Source of the DNA: an uncultured Fibrobacter sp.
Lineage (GTDB): Bacteria > Fibrobacterota > Fibrobacteria > Fibrobacterales > Fibrobacteraceae
NCBI GenBank assembly: GCA_946414025.1
Contig: CAMKMX010000011.1
Coordinates: forward strand, 1-64,000
DNA: 64,000 bases
Direction: 5' to 3'
In this document: piece after piece, positions 1 through 7,617 of the stretch
How positions within the stretch are numbered: position 1 is the stretch's first letter
Layout of the letters: the number at the start of each line of letters is the position of its first letter
Translations under genes and position numbers: made by a program
The notes under the pieces: generated by a model
Databases searched by the model: none
What the model was told of the DNA's origin: nothing
What the model saw: the letters and a program-made list of their open reading frames with translations, nothing else

Positions 1-1117
1 CGAACAGTTCGAGGATACCGCGGCCGCGGCTGAATTCGCCGTCGAGGTGTCCGCCCAGCTCTTCCATCTTGGCCTTGATTTCGTCGTCGCTCATCTCGTT
101 CACCTTGAGGCCGCCGAACTTTTCGATGGCTTCGATCATACTGTAGCGGGGCCACGGGGCCTTAAAATCGATTTCCTTACCCTGGTAATCAATCTTGGTG
201 GTGCCGTTGGCCGCAATGCAGGCGCGTTCGTAGATGTTTTCGAAATGCACCATCATGTCGTTGTAGTCGGCGTAGGCTTCGTAGAACTCAAGGCCGGTGA
301 ATTCCGGACTGTGGGTACGGTCCATGCCTTCGTTACGGAAGTTCTTGCTGAACTCGAACACCTTTTCCATGCCGCCCACGATGCAGCGCTTGAGGTAAAG
401 TTCCGGAGCCACCCGCAGGTAGAGCGTCATGTCGCAAGCGTTGTGGTGCGTGGTGAACGGACGGGCGTTCGCGCCACCGTAAATCGGTTGCAGCGTCGGG
501 GTCTCGACCTCGATAAAGCCCTTCTCGATGAGGTATTCGCGGATAGCCTGCAGAATCTTGAAACGCTTGATGAACACGTCCTTCACATCGTCGTTCAAGG
601 CCATGTCGATGTAACGCTGACGGTAGCGGGTATCCACGTCGGCAAACTCGTTAAACACCACCTTGTTGCCGTTCTCGTCCACCTTTTCCTTGGCCACCGG
701 AAGCGGGCGCACGGCCTTACTGAGCATGGTCACCTTCTTCACGTGCACGGAGTATTCGCCCGTCTGGGTTTCGAACATGAAGCCATTCACGCCGATAAAG
801 TCACCCAGGTCGGTCATCTTGACGATTTCGTAGTTCTCCTCGCCCACTTCGTCGCGGGCCACCACCACCTGCAAGCGGCCATAACGGTCCTTGAGGTGCA
901 TAAAGCACATTTTGCCCTTGCGATTAAAGCGAACCACGCGGCCAGCAAAAGCAACTTCTTCACCAGACGCCATCAGGGCAGCCTTGTTTTCTTTCAAAAC
1001 CTTGGAATCGTGCGTACGGTTGAACTTGTGCGGATAAGCCTCCACACCCATTTCCTTGAACTTCGCAAGCTTCGCGAGGCGAGCCTGCACCTGGTCATTC
1101 ATGTCTTGCATTGCCAT
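1..1117 (-). CDS. lysS: Lysyl-tRNA synthetase, class II (5' part, runs off the window edge)
   Basis: Charges tRNA-Lys with lysine in the cytoplasm. The first 372 residues are visible. The N-terminal OB-fold anticodon-binding part (about 45-150, with GRVVRFNRKGKMCFMHLKD) leads into the class II core, whose motif 2 region reads KVFEFSKNFRNEGMDRTHSPEF. The start at 1117 has an upstream GGATCC stretch as a weak ribosome site, and internal ATGs follow at codons 3 and 6, so a slightly later start is possible. The C-terminal motif 3 lies outside the window. The long open frame on the opposite strand is a codon-bias shadow. Confidence 0.95.
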   Translation of the reverse strand, partial: MAMQDMNDQVQARLAKLAKFKEMGVEAYPHKFNRTHDSKVLKENKAALMASGEEVAFAGRVVRFNRKGKMCFMHLKDRYGRLQVVVARDEVGEENYEIVKMTDLGDFIGVNGFMFETQTGEYSVHVKKVTMLSKAVRPLPVAKEKVDENGNKVVFNEFADVDTRYRQRYIDMALNDDVKDVFIKRFKILQAIREYLIEKGFIEVETPTLQPIYGGANARPFTTHHNACDMTLYLRVAPELYLKRCIVGGMEKVFEFSKNFRNEGMDRTHSPEFTGLEFYEAYADYNDMMVHFENIYERACIAANGTTKIDYQGKEIDFKAPWPRYSMIEAIEKFGGLKVNEMSDDEIKAKMEELGGHLDGEFSRGRGILELF

Positions 1118-1167
1118 AATAGGATCCTTTAAATTTTTACGGCGAAAATTTAGAAATTTCATCTCTA

Positions 1168-1194
1168 CGTCATGCCCGATTCAGTCGGGCATCT
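1168..1194. repeat. Dispersed palindromic repeat, CATGCCCGA...TCGGGCAT type
   Basis: An 8-bp stem (1172-1179 with 1185-1192) sits between the lysS start and the end of the ABC ATPase gene. It belongs to the hairpin family with outward ATGAC/GTCAT ends seen again at 3378, 37221, 39621, 41552 and 61594. It could also act as a terminator for the ATPase gene on the minus strand. Confidence 0.7.
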
Positions 1195-1268
1195 CCCTTT
1201 TATTAGGGTATAAACCCTTCAAAAATAGAAGATTCCCGCCTTCGCGGAAACAACAGTTTAAGGGGAAA

Positions 1269-2264
1269 TTAAATTTTGAAACAATAGGCTTCGTGGGTGC
1301 CGACCTTGACGCAAGGCGGGACTTCTGCCGTTAGGCAAGGCCTGTCGCACAATTCGCAGCGGTCCGCAAAGCGGCAACCCTGTACAAAATCCCTGGCATG
1401 GGGCACCTGGCCCGGAATAGAGCGCAGGGTTCCAAGATCTTCGTGGCTTTCGGGAATGGCCGAGAGGAGCCCTCGGGTATAGGGGTGCATAGGCGAAGAG
1501 ATAACCTCGTTAGTGGCCCCTATCTCAACAACACGGCCGGCATACATCACAGCCATGCGTTCTGCATACTGAGAAACAATTCCCATGTTGTGGGTAATCA
1601 GGAGTACCGCCGTCCCCGTAGTTTTGGCCAAGTCCTTCAGCACTGCAAGAACCTGTGCCTGGACAGTCACATCCAGGGCCGTAGTAGGTTCGTCGGCGAT
1701 AATCAGCTTGGGTTTCGGGAGTAACGCCATCACAATGCAGATACGCTGGAGCATGCCGCCCGAAAGCTCGTGAGGGTACGAATCCAGCACGCGGTCAATG
1801 TCCTTGAAGCCCGCCAGAGTAAGCATGTCCCGGATTTCGGACATGGGGTCGGCGCACTTCCTTTCACAGAACCTGAACACTTCCAGGAGCTGTTTCTTGA
1901 TGGTCAATACAGGGTTTAGCGCCTGCATGGGCTCCTGGAAAATACAGGATATTTCGGAGCCGCGAACCCGCTGCATCTCCTTCAGGGAAATTTTAGTCAG
2001 GTCAACCGTTTCACCGCCATCACGACGCAACAGCACAGAGCCTCCAACCACCTTCGCCGAAGGTGTGGGCAAGAGCCGCAAAATGGCCATGGCGGTAACG
2101 CTCTTGCCGCAGCCAGACTCCCCCACCAAAGCAAAAAATTCACCGTCGTCAATATAAAAGCTGATCCGGTCCGTTACCTGGACGGGTGTTGCCGCAGGTT
2201 CACCATTCTTGTGATGGCCGAAGGCTACAGAAAGCCCATCCACCTTTAGAATCGGCTCACTCAT
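1269..2264 (-). CDS. ABC transporter ATP-binding protein, peptide/nickel (Opp/Dpp/Yej) type
   Basis: Energises uptake through the partner permease encoded just upstream. The protein has 331 residues with Walker A GESGCGKS, Q-loop IFQEPMQALNP, signature LSGGMLQR, Walker B LIIADEPTTALD and switch His in LLITHN. The C-terminal region MHPYTRGLLSAIPE with clustered cysteines is the oligopeptide-transporter extension. The chosen start (MSEPILKV) overlaps the permease stop by 8 bases, which indicates translational coupling; an open frame 17 codons longer would run back inside the permease gene. It is a single-domain ATPase, unlike the double-length YejF. No substrate-binding protein or second permease gene is adjacent. 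Confidence 0.9.
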   Translation of the reverse strand: MSEPILKVDGLSVAFGHHKNGEPAATPVQVTDRISFYIDDGEFFALVGESGCGKSVTAMAILRLLPTPSAKVVGGSVLLRRDGGETVDLTKISLKEMQRVRGSEISCIFQEPMQALNPVLTIKKQLLEVFRFCERKCADPMSEIRDMLTLAGFKDIDRVLDSYPHELSGGMLQRICIVMALLPKPKLIIADEPTTALDVTVQAQVLAVLKDLAKTTGTAVLLITHNMGIVSQYAERMAVMYAGRVVEIGATNEVISSPMHPYTRGLLSAIPESHEDLGTLRSIPGQVPHARDFVQGCRFADRCELCDRPCLTAEVPPCVKVGTHEAYCFKI

Positions 2265-3336
2265 AACGGTCTCCCGACTTCGGATCCATAGCATCCCGGA
2301 CGCCCTCTCCAACAAATGTGGTGAGCAACAGCGTAATGAAAAGTGCAGCGACGGTGCTTACAGATATCCACGGTGCATAAAGGTTGTTCAGCCCCTGGCT
2401 CATGAGTTCGCCCCAGCTGGGCGTAGGTGGTTGCAGCCCAAAGCCCAAAAAATCAAGGGATGTCAGGCTTCCGATACCGCCAATCAAGGTAAAGGGGAAA
2501 AGCGTCACCACAGGGGTCAATGCGTTTGGCAGAATTTCCTTGAAAAAGATATGCCTGTGCCCAAGGCCCAACACCTTTGCCGACTGCACATAGGTCATAT
2601 TGCGGAGTTTCAGGAATTCGCCGCGCATGTAATAGCTTAATGAAATCCAGTTGAAAGCCGCCATAATCACAATCAACAACCAGAAACTGCGGCCATAAAT
2701 GCTCCCGATCAAAATCACGATGTAGAGCATGGGGAGCGACGACCAGATTTCGATCATGCGCTGCATTCCGGTATCCCAGAACTTGCCCAGATACCCCTGG
2801 ATACCGCCAATGACAATGCCGAGGAAAGTCCCAAGAATAGTGAGAAACAGACTGAACGAAATACAAATACGGAATCCGTGAATCAGGCGGGCAAGCACGT
2901 CGCGACCGTTACTGTCGGTACCAAGCCAATGGCGAGAACTGGGGGCAAATGGCGGAGCGCCTTCTTCAGTCAAGTCCGCCTTCAAAGGATCATGGGCAAT
3001 GGGCGGCATCAAGACCCACATCTCGGGACAGCCTCCTGCCCTCGTATAGCCTTCCGCCGCTTCTTCTTCGCATTCGCGAACGTCGGCAAAAAGCTTGCCG
3101 TAATCCGCTTCGGTCTGGTAATCGCCGCCAAAATCTTGCTCGCTATAACGCACGAAGGCCGGAAAATAGCTCTTGCCGTTATACTTCAGGTACAGCGGTT
3201 CGTCGTTTACCGTCCAGGGGCTTGTCAGCGAAAGAAGGTAGGCCACCACCAGCACCACCAGCGACACGAAGGCCCGCTTGTTCCTGTAAAAGCGGAGCAG
3301 GCGGTTCTTGGTCTCTGTGGTAATACGGATGTGCAT
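2257..3336 (-). CDS. ABC transporter permease, OppC/YejE-like
   Basis: Inner-membrane permease of a peptide-type ABC importer. The 359-residue protein has an N-terminal membrane segment (FVSLVVLVVAYLLSL), a long extracytoplasmic insert (about 50-140), then WLGTDSNGRDVLARLIHGFRI and five further membrane helices. The stretch LTSLDFLGFGLQPPTPSWGEL is very close in kind to YejE of the microcin C/peptide system. The EAA-type loop is KVLGLGHRHIFFKEILPNAL. The start at MHIRITTETK is preferred because the longer frame begins inside a palindromic repeat. It forms a two-gene operon with the ATPase. The usual OppB-type partner and a binding protein are absent here, so they must be encoded elsewhere. 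Confidence 0.88.
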   Translation of the reverse strand: MHIRITTETKNRLLRFYRNKRAFVSLVVLVVAYLLSLTSPWTVNDEPLYLKYNGKSYFPAFVRYSEQDFGGDYQTEADYGKLFADVRECEEEAAEGYTRAGGCPEMWVLMPPIAHDPLKADLTEEGAPPFAPSSRHWLGTDSNGRDVLARLIHGFRICISFSLFLTILGTFLGIVIGGIQGYLGKFWDTGMQRMIEIWSSLPMLYIVILIGSIYGRSFWLLIVIMAAFNWISLSYYMRGEFLKLRNMTYVQSAKVLGLGHRHIFFKEILPNALTPVVTLFPFTLIGGIGSLTSLDFLGFGLQPPTPSWGELMSQGLNNLYAPWISVSTVAALFITLLLTTFVGEGVRDAMDPKSGDRYE

Positions 3337-3377
3337 GACGAGGGATAATATAATTTTTATTGCGGGAAGAAAAAGGA

Positions 3378-3403
3378 ATGCCCGCACAAGGCGGGCATGA
3401 CAA
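3378..3403. repeat. Dispersed palindromic repeat, ATGCCCGC...GCGGGCAT type
   Basis: Perfect 8-bp arms (3378-3385 and 3391-3398) with a five-base loop, followed by GACAATC. It lies between the metal permease stop and the YejE-like permease. It supplies a spurious ATG to the permease reading frame and may terminate the upstream metal-efflux operon. Confidence 0.7.
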
Positions 3404-3441
3404 TCGGGGGTTGGCAGTCAAGACGGTTTAAGACTGGCTGC

Positions 3442-4905
3442 TCAAACTTGTCCGCCGAATTCGAATCCGGCGTCTTCGATAGCCTTTTTCAGGGCCGATT
3501 CGTCCACATCGTGCTCGTCGTGCCATTCCACACGGAGTTCCTTGCGGGCCACGTCGGCGACAGCGGATTCCACACCGTCCAATAGCCGGGCCGCCTTCTC
3601 CACACAGGCCTTGCAGTGGCTGCAGGTCATGCCGTTTACACGGTAAAAACATACGACGCTTTCCCCGCGCTCATGCGAATGCTCGTGGCCACAAGAGCAA
3701 TGGTCGTGTTCACCACAACCACATTCATGGTCATGGTCGCATTCGCAACAACCGTCATGGCAACCGCAGCCCCTGTGGGCGAACTTCGCATAAATCATGA
3801 GCCCAGCCAAAAGCACCGCGCAGGCGTAATCGAATACGCCCAGGGCCCCATGCCCGTGGCATTCCGCGGAGCCATGGGGCAACATGGAAGCCAGGAACGT
3901 ATCCATAAAGAACGTATCTACGATAACCCCAAAGAACAGCGCTCCAAACGCGATGGAGGCCAGGTATGCAAAAAGGGTACGCCTGCCGAAGGCCTTTCCC
4001 ACCACCAGCATACTGGCTATACTTGTGGCAGGCCCCGCCATCAACAGCACCAGGGCAGCTCCCGGAGTAATGCCTTTAGCCACTAGCGCCAAGGCCAGCG
4101 GAATGGAACCCGTCGCACAGGTATACATGGGCATGGCAAGCACCAGCACCACCACCATGCAAAGAAGTGGATATTCATGCAGGAAAAGGAAGAAATCGTC
4201 GGGGACAAAGGCCGCAATCAAGGCTCCAAGCAGAAGACCTATAACAAGCCACTTGCTCACGTCCCCCACCATGTTCACGAAGCCGTATTCTACGGTGGCC
4301 CGCAGTTTCCCTACAAAACTCCTTTTTCCATTCGCAGGACCTGCGGAAAGTTCGCAATCACACCGTCCGCACTCGCAGCAATCTTCATGTCCACAATCGT
4401 CGCCGCGACGTTCTTGTTCATGACCATGGTGTTCATGCTCATGAGATTCTCCAATGACCGCAACCCCCGTTTCCGGTTCTTTTTTGGTCACCAGATTCGT
4501 AATAACGCCTCCCAGCATAGCCGTCGCAAAGGCGGCAATGGGGCGTAACACCGCAAAAGGCCCACCCAGCAGGGAATAGGTGGCCAATATGGAATCTACA
4601 CCCGTTGCAGGTGTTGAAATCAAGAAACTGACGCAGGCGCCCTTACTGGCCCCTTCACGCCGGAGCGCAATGGAAGTAGGAATCACGCCGCAACTGCATA
4701 TAGGGAGAGGAACGCCGAACAGTGCCGACCAAAGTACCGACTTGAAATTCGGCTTGGAGATCTTGGGCACATACAAATGGTTCGGCACCCACACGTGCAG
4801 GATTCCCGCCAGCAAAAAGCCCAGCAACAAAAACGGGGCCATCTCTGAAAAAAGCATTATAAATTGCCAAAAGAACCTCTCAAGAATTTCGGCAAAGTCA
4901 GGCAT
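3442..4905 (-). CDS. Heavy-metal (Cu/Zn) efflux permease with fused HMA domain
   Basis: Inner-membrane metal exporter of the SO_0444/ArsP-type permease family (DUF318). The 487-residue protein has two permease halves of about four helices each; the first carries the family Cys motif PICSCGVIP and the second MPMYTCATGSIPLA. Between the halves (about 150-190) and again at about 380-415 are loops very rich in His and Cys, likely metal-gathering. The C-terminus (about 418-487) is a heavy-metal-associated domain with GMTCSHC. The start is the ATG one base after the stop of the ArsR-family gene, with AAGGGAG in front. The coupling to a zinc-type sensor suggests zinc as a main substrate, although the HMA motif also fits copper. 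Confidence 0.88.
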   Translation of the reverse strand: MPDFAEILERFFWQFIMLFSEMAPFLLLGFLLAGILHVWVPNHLYVPKISKPNFKSVLWSALFGVPLPICSCGVIPTSIALRREGASKGACVSFLISTPATGVDSILATYSLLGGPFAVLRPIAAFATAMLGGVITNLVTKKEPETGVAVIGESHEHEHHGHEQERRGDDCGHEDCCECGRCDCELSAGPANGKRSFVGKLRATVEYGFVNMVGDVSKWLVIGLLLGALIAAFVPDDFFLFLHEYPLLCMVVVLVLAMPMYTCATGSIPLALALVAKGITPGAALVLLMAGPATSIASMLVVGKAFGRRTLFAYLASIAFGALFFGVIVDTFFMDTFLASMLPHGSAECHGHGALGVFDYACAVLLAGLMIYAKFAHRGCGCHDGCCECDHDHECGCGEHDHCSCGHEHSHERGESVVCFYRVNGMTCSHCKACVEKAARLLDGVESAVADVARKELRVEWHDEHDVDESALKKAIEDAGFEFGGQV

Positions 4906-4906
4906 T

Positions 4907-5230
4907 TTACACTCCCTTCTTGTGCATAATGTGAGCAAGGCCCGTATTGAAAATCAGGCCGATATGTTCGTCGTCCAGGGCGTAGAAAACGGTGCGCCCT
5001 ACCCTACGGGGTTTCACAAGACCAGCCGTTCTCAAGATCCGGAGCTGGTGGCTTACCGCCGACTGCCCCAATTGCAGTTTTTCCGCTATCTCGTTTACCG
5101 AAATCTCCCCCGAAAGAAGAATCTCGATAATGCGGATACGGGTAGTATCCCCAAAAAACTTGAAGAATTCGGACAGCTCAAAGAGGGTGTCCAAGGAAAG
5201 CGGTTTGCTGATACATGAACAATCATTCAT
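4907..5230 (-). CDS. ArsR/SmtB-family zinc-type metal sensor repressor
   Basis: Winged-helix repressor of the adjacent metal exporter, expected to release DNA on binding zinc or cobalt. The 107 residues include FFGDTTRIRIIEIL, the recognition helix QSAVSHQLRILRTAGLV and the wing RRVGRTVFYAL. In the last helix Asp87-x-His89, ten residues, His100-x-x-His103 reproduces the alpha-5 sensing signature of SmtB/CzrA. The ELxVCDLC motif of ArsR/CadC is absent, but two N-terminal cysteines (Cys4, Cys6) could be accessory ligands. The ATG at 5230 is preferred over 5254 because the 5254 codon lies between the -35 and -10 elements of the only visible promoter, which makes the transcript nearly leaderless. 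Confidence 0.9.
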   Translation of the reverse strand: MNDCSCISKPLSLDTLFELSEFFKFFGDTTRIRIIEILLSGEISVNEIAEKLQLGQSAVSHQLRILRTAGLVKPRRVGRTVFYALDDEHIGLIFNTGLAHIMHKKGV

Positions 5231-5266
5231 ATTTTCATATATAGAAATATTCATCTATTCTGGCAA
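5229..5266 (-). promoter_or_regulatory. Promoter-operator of the metal-efflux operon
   Basis: On the minus strand, TTGCCA (5261-5266) and TATATA (5238-5243) are separated by exactly 17 bases, a good sigma-70-type promoter. A 22-base near-palindrome (5229-5250; ATATTT...AAATAT) is superimposed on the -10 region, as expected for repression by an SmtB-type dimer. The predicted start of transcription falls next to the ATG at 5230. Confidence 0.65.
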
Positions 5267-5312
5267 GACACCCACCCGCTTTTTGATTTTCACTGCATTC
5301 TCAATGGCTTTT

Positions 5313-5329
5313 ATGGACAATTTATCCAT
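5313..5329. promoter_or_regulatory. Palindromic operator candidate upstream of the TIGR02147 gene
   Basis: ATGGACAATTTATCCAT is an 8-1-8 inverted repeat with one mismatch, centred on 5321. It is one of three copies of the same motif in the window (others centred on 7530 and 10080). A TATAAA hexamer begins 43 bases after its centre, at 5364. Confidence 0.6.
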
Positions 5330-5385
5330 GAAAAACGCCGATTTTTTAAAATTTTGACCAATTTATAAAGGTATTTTTGTTGTTG

Positions 5386-6204
5386 ATGATGAATTTTTCC
5401 GACACCCCGGACTACCGGGACTATCTGAAAGAGTACTACGACCGCAGAAAGTCGGAGATGCCCCTGTATAGCTATCGCATGATGGGCGACAAGCTGGGGC
5501 TGGATTCTAGTTACCTGTACAGGGTCCTCCAAAAAAAACAGCACCTCCCCGCCCATGCCCTCCCCGCCGCCAAAGAAATTCTCTCTCTATCGGGCAGGCA
5601 GGCAGAATATTTTGAACTGCTCTATTCCGCAGCCGTCACCAAGGACAAGAACAAACGGGAAGAGCTGATGGCCAAGGCCCTCTCCCTCCGTGACGTACAC
5701 CTCCACAGCCTGCAGCAGGCTGAACTGAAGCTTCTGGAAAACTGGTGGATTCCTGCCGTGCGCGCCTACCTAGAACTGAACGGTGGCGTGGTAAACCTGA
5801 AGCAAATCGCCAAGGACATTTGTCCTCCCATTACCGAAGAACAGGCCAAAGAGGCCATCGACACCCTGCTGGAGGTTGGACTTGTCAAGAAAATGGCCTC
5901 GGGCAAGCTGGCCCTGACCGACGCCCACCTGACCGTCGGTGGCCCTGAGAAGAAAACTGCCGTCCGCAAGTTTCAGAGGCAGATTCTAGGACTGGCTGCC
6001 GATTCTCTGGATAACACCCCCGTAGAAGAGCGAAACATTTCCACCCTGACCCTTTCCGTAGATCAAGCCTGCTTCAACGACCTGGGGGACATGCTCAAGG
6101 AATTCCGCCGTCTGGTCCAGAAAAGGGTGGACGGGGTCAAAAATCCTGACAGGGTAATGCAACTTTCCATGGCTTTTTTCCCTGTAGCCCACAAAAACAA
6201 ATAA
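5386..6204 (+). CDS. TIGR02147 family protein, putative DNA-binding regulator
   Basis: A member of a large Fibrobacter paralogous family with no settled function. The 272-residue protein opens with YRDYLKEYYDRRKSEMPLYSYRMMGDKLGLDSSYLYRVLQKK, which has the look of a helix-turn-helix (about 28-60). A second winged-helix-like segment lies at about 140-190 (LKQIAKDICPPITEEQAKEAIDTLLEVGLVKKM). The C-terminal part is helical and ends with a regulator-like region seen across the family. Three TTG codons precede two ATGs; I chose the first ATG. The stop is 31 bases before a lipoprotein gene on the same strand, so the two are probably co-transcribed. The upstream palindrome suggests autoregulation. 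The regulator role is inferred. Confidence 0.75.
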   Translation: MMNFSDTPDYRDYLKEYYDRRKSEMPLYSYRMMGDKLGLDSSYLYRVLQKKQHLPAHALPAAKEILSLSGRQAEYFELLYSAAVTKDKNKREELMAKALSLRDVHLHSLQQAELKLLENWWIPAVRAYLELNGGVVNLKQIAKDICPPITEEQAKEAIDTLLEVGLVKKMASGKLALTDAHLTVGGPEKKTAVRKFQRQILGLAADSLDNTPVEERNISTLTLSVDQACFNDLGDMLKEFRRLVQKRVDGVKNPDRVMQLSMAFFPVAHKNK

Positions 6205-6235
6205 AATAAGGTATATTAAGGGTTACAGGACGAAG

Positions 6236-7498
6236 ATGATTTGGGCAAAATACATAGGACTTTCGGCACTAGCTCTGCTGGCTGCATGTTCAAACGACGC
6301 AAAAGACGTTGCCGCCGGGTCCCTTGAAACCGAAAATTCCATCGCATTCCATGTGAAATTGGCAAACGGGCAGAACGCCTCCAAGGCGTACGTCATCATC
6401 CATGAATCCGAATATTTCGCGGATAAAATCGAACTGGATTCTACACGACATCCTCAAACCGACGAAAACGGCATTCTAGAATTGGATTCCCTACCCAGAG
6501 GCAACTACATCGTAGAAGTCCGCAGTCACCAAGACAAGCAGGAACAAAAGGGCGCAACCACTTTCGAAATCACCCAGGTTGATAATGACTACGGCAAGGT
6601 CGTTACCGTACAGACCGGAATTCCCGCCTCTTTCGAAGGCAAGGCCTACACGGACAAGTACCCCGCCTGGGTCATGATTCGCGGTCTGGAATACAAGGTA
6701 CCCGTCGATTCTCAGGGCAACTTCTCCTTTGAGTCATTGCCCGAAGGCGTGTTCGAGTTCGTTCTGGTCCACTCGCAAACCAACAGCGCGGGGGCGACAG
6801 TTTCCCAGATTCTCACAGAGGAAGAAATCTGCGTGGGCTGCAACGATTCGGAACCCGTCAACCTGGTCGATAAAAACGCTCCGCCCAGGGACATCGTTTC
6901 CAAGGATACAGCAACTGCGGACTCCGCAGCCGTGGATACCGCCGACACGGACACCATTTCCAAGGATTCCCTCAAACATTTTGTTTTTGACGATTTCGAA
7001 AATGGCGTTTCCGCATGGTACGAATCCCATTCAGAAAAGGCCTCCGGAAGCCTTGAAATTTCCGAAGCCGGCAAAGGACGCAGCGGTCTAGCGGCACATT
7101 TCCAATGCGTGAACGACTCCCTGTACAACTGGGCCCTGATGGGACAATACCTAGGAGGATCCATCGACATGAGCGCTTTGGATTCGGTCGTATTCTGGGC
7201 CAGGGGTTCCATTACAAACTACATTTCCTTCTCCTTTGACATCGTCAAGGCCGACTCCAAGGCCAATATTACCAATATCAAGTCCTGGATCCACATCGTA
7301 CTGACCGACGAATGGACCCGCTATTCCTTTACCCCGGCCGATATGATTGATGCCGAAAACCAGAATGGAGGCAATGTTGGATGGGATGCCGTAAAGGACA
7401 GCGTCACCAACATTTCCATCTTTGGAGGTGCCGGCGGGGAGTTCTGGATTGACGACATTGAATTTTTCGGTTTAGAAAAGATTACCTTCAAGGAATAA
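6236..7498 (+). CDS. Lipoprotein with a CBM11-like carbohydrate-binding domain
   Basis: Exported lipoprotein of 420 residues with signal peptide and lipobox LLAAC (Cys18). Two Ig/carboxypeptidase-regulatory-like beta segments (about 35-115 and 125-200) are followed by an Asp/Thr-rich linker (about 215-250, repeated SKDTATADSA-like units). The C-terminal domain (about 252-415) runs from FDDFENG to FWIDDIEFFG, the edge signature of CBM11/galactose-binding-like folds. It follows the TIGR02147 gene and an AGGACGAAG ribosome site. Known family data do not fix a function. From the pairing I infer a surface sensor or glycan-binding partner for the regulator. It is followed by a strong terminator. 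Confidence 0.75.
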   Translation: MIWAKYIGLSALALLAACSNDAKDVAAGSLETENSIAFHVKLANGQNASKAYVIIHESEYFADKIELDSTRHPQTDENGILELDSLPRGNYIVEVRSHQDKQEQKGATTFEITQVDNDYGKVVTVQTGIPASFEGKAYTDKYPAWVMIRGLEYKVPVDSQGNFSFESLPEGVFEFVLVHSQTNSAGATVSQILTEEEICVGCNDSEPVNLVDKNAPPRDIVSKDTATADSAAVDTADTDTISKDSLKHFVFDDFENGVSAWYESHSEKASGSLEISEAGKGRSGLAAHFQCVNDSLYNWALMGQYLGGSIDMSALDSVVFWARGSITNYISFSFDIVKADSKANITNIKSWIHIVLTDEWTRYSFTPADMIDAENQNGGNVGWDAVKDSVTNISIFGGAGGEFWIDDIEFFGLEKITFKE

Positions 7499-7522
7499 TC
7501 CCCAATTTATTCCATTTTATCA

Positions 7523-7537
7523 TTGACAATTTGTCAA
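7523..7537. promoter_or_regulatory. Palindromic operator candidate upstream of the GH43 gene
   Basis: TTGACAATTTGTCAA is a perfect 7-1-7 inverted repeat centred on 7530. TATAAG begins 43 bases downstream at 7573, exactly the same offset as in front of the TIGR02147 gene. The site lies before the terminator of the lipoprotein gene, that is, upstream of any promoter for GH43, which fits an activator better than a simple roadblock. Confidence 0.6.
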
Positions 7538-7540
7538 CGG

Positions 7541-7573
7541 AAAGAACGGGTTCAAGGCCCGTTCTTTTGTTTT
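7541..7573 (+). terminator. Rho-independent terminator after the lipoprotein gene
   Basis: The arms AAAGAACGGG (7541-7550) and CCCGTTCTTT (7558-7567) form a ten-pair stem followed by TTTTGTTTTA. Confidence 0.85.
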
Positions 7574-7617
7574 ATAAGTCTAAATTTTTAATATAGATAA
7601 GTAAAATGGGAGGATCT

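Noticed and set aside
47-1132. Long plus-strand open frame opposite lysS
   Set aside because: Antisense shadow of the lysS coding sequence; its translation is rich in His/Val/Leu and matches no family.
3337-3387. Longer start for the YejE-like permease
   Set aside because: The extra 17 codons come from a palindromic repeat and an AT-rich leader; the start at 3336 fits the family length.
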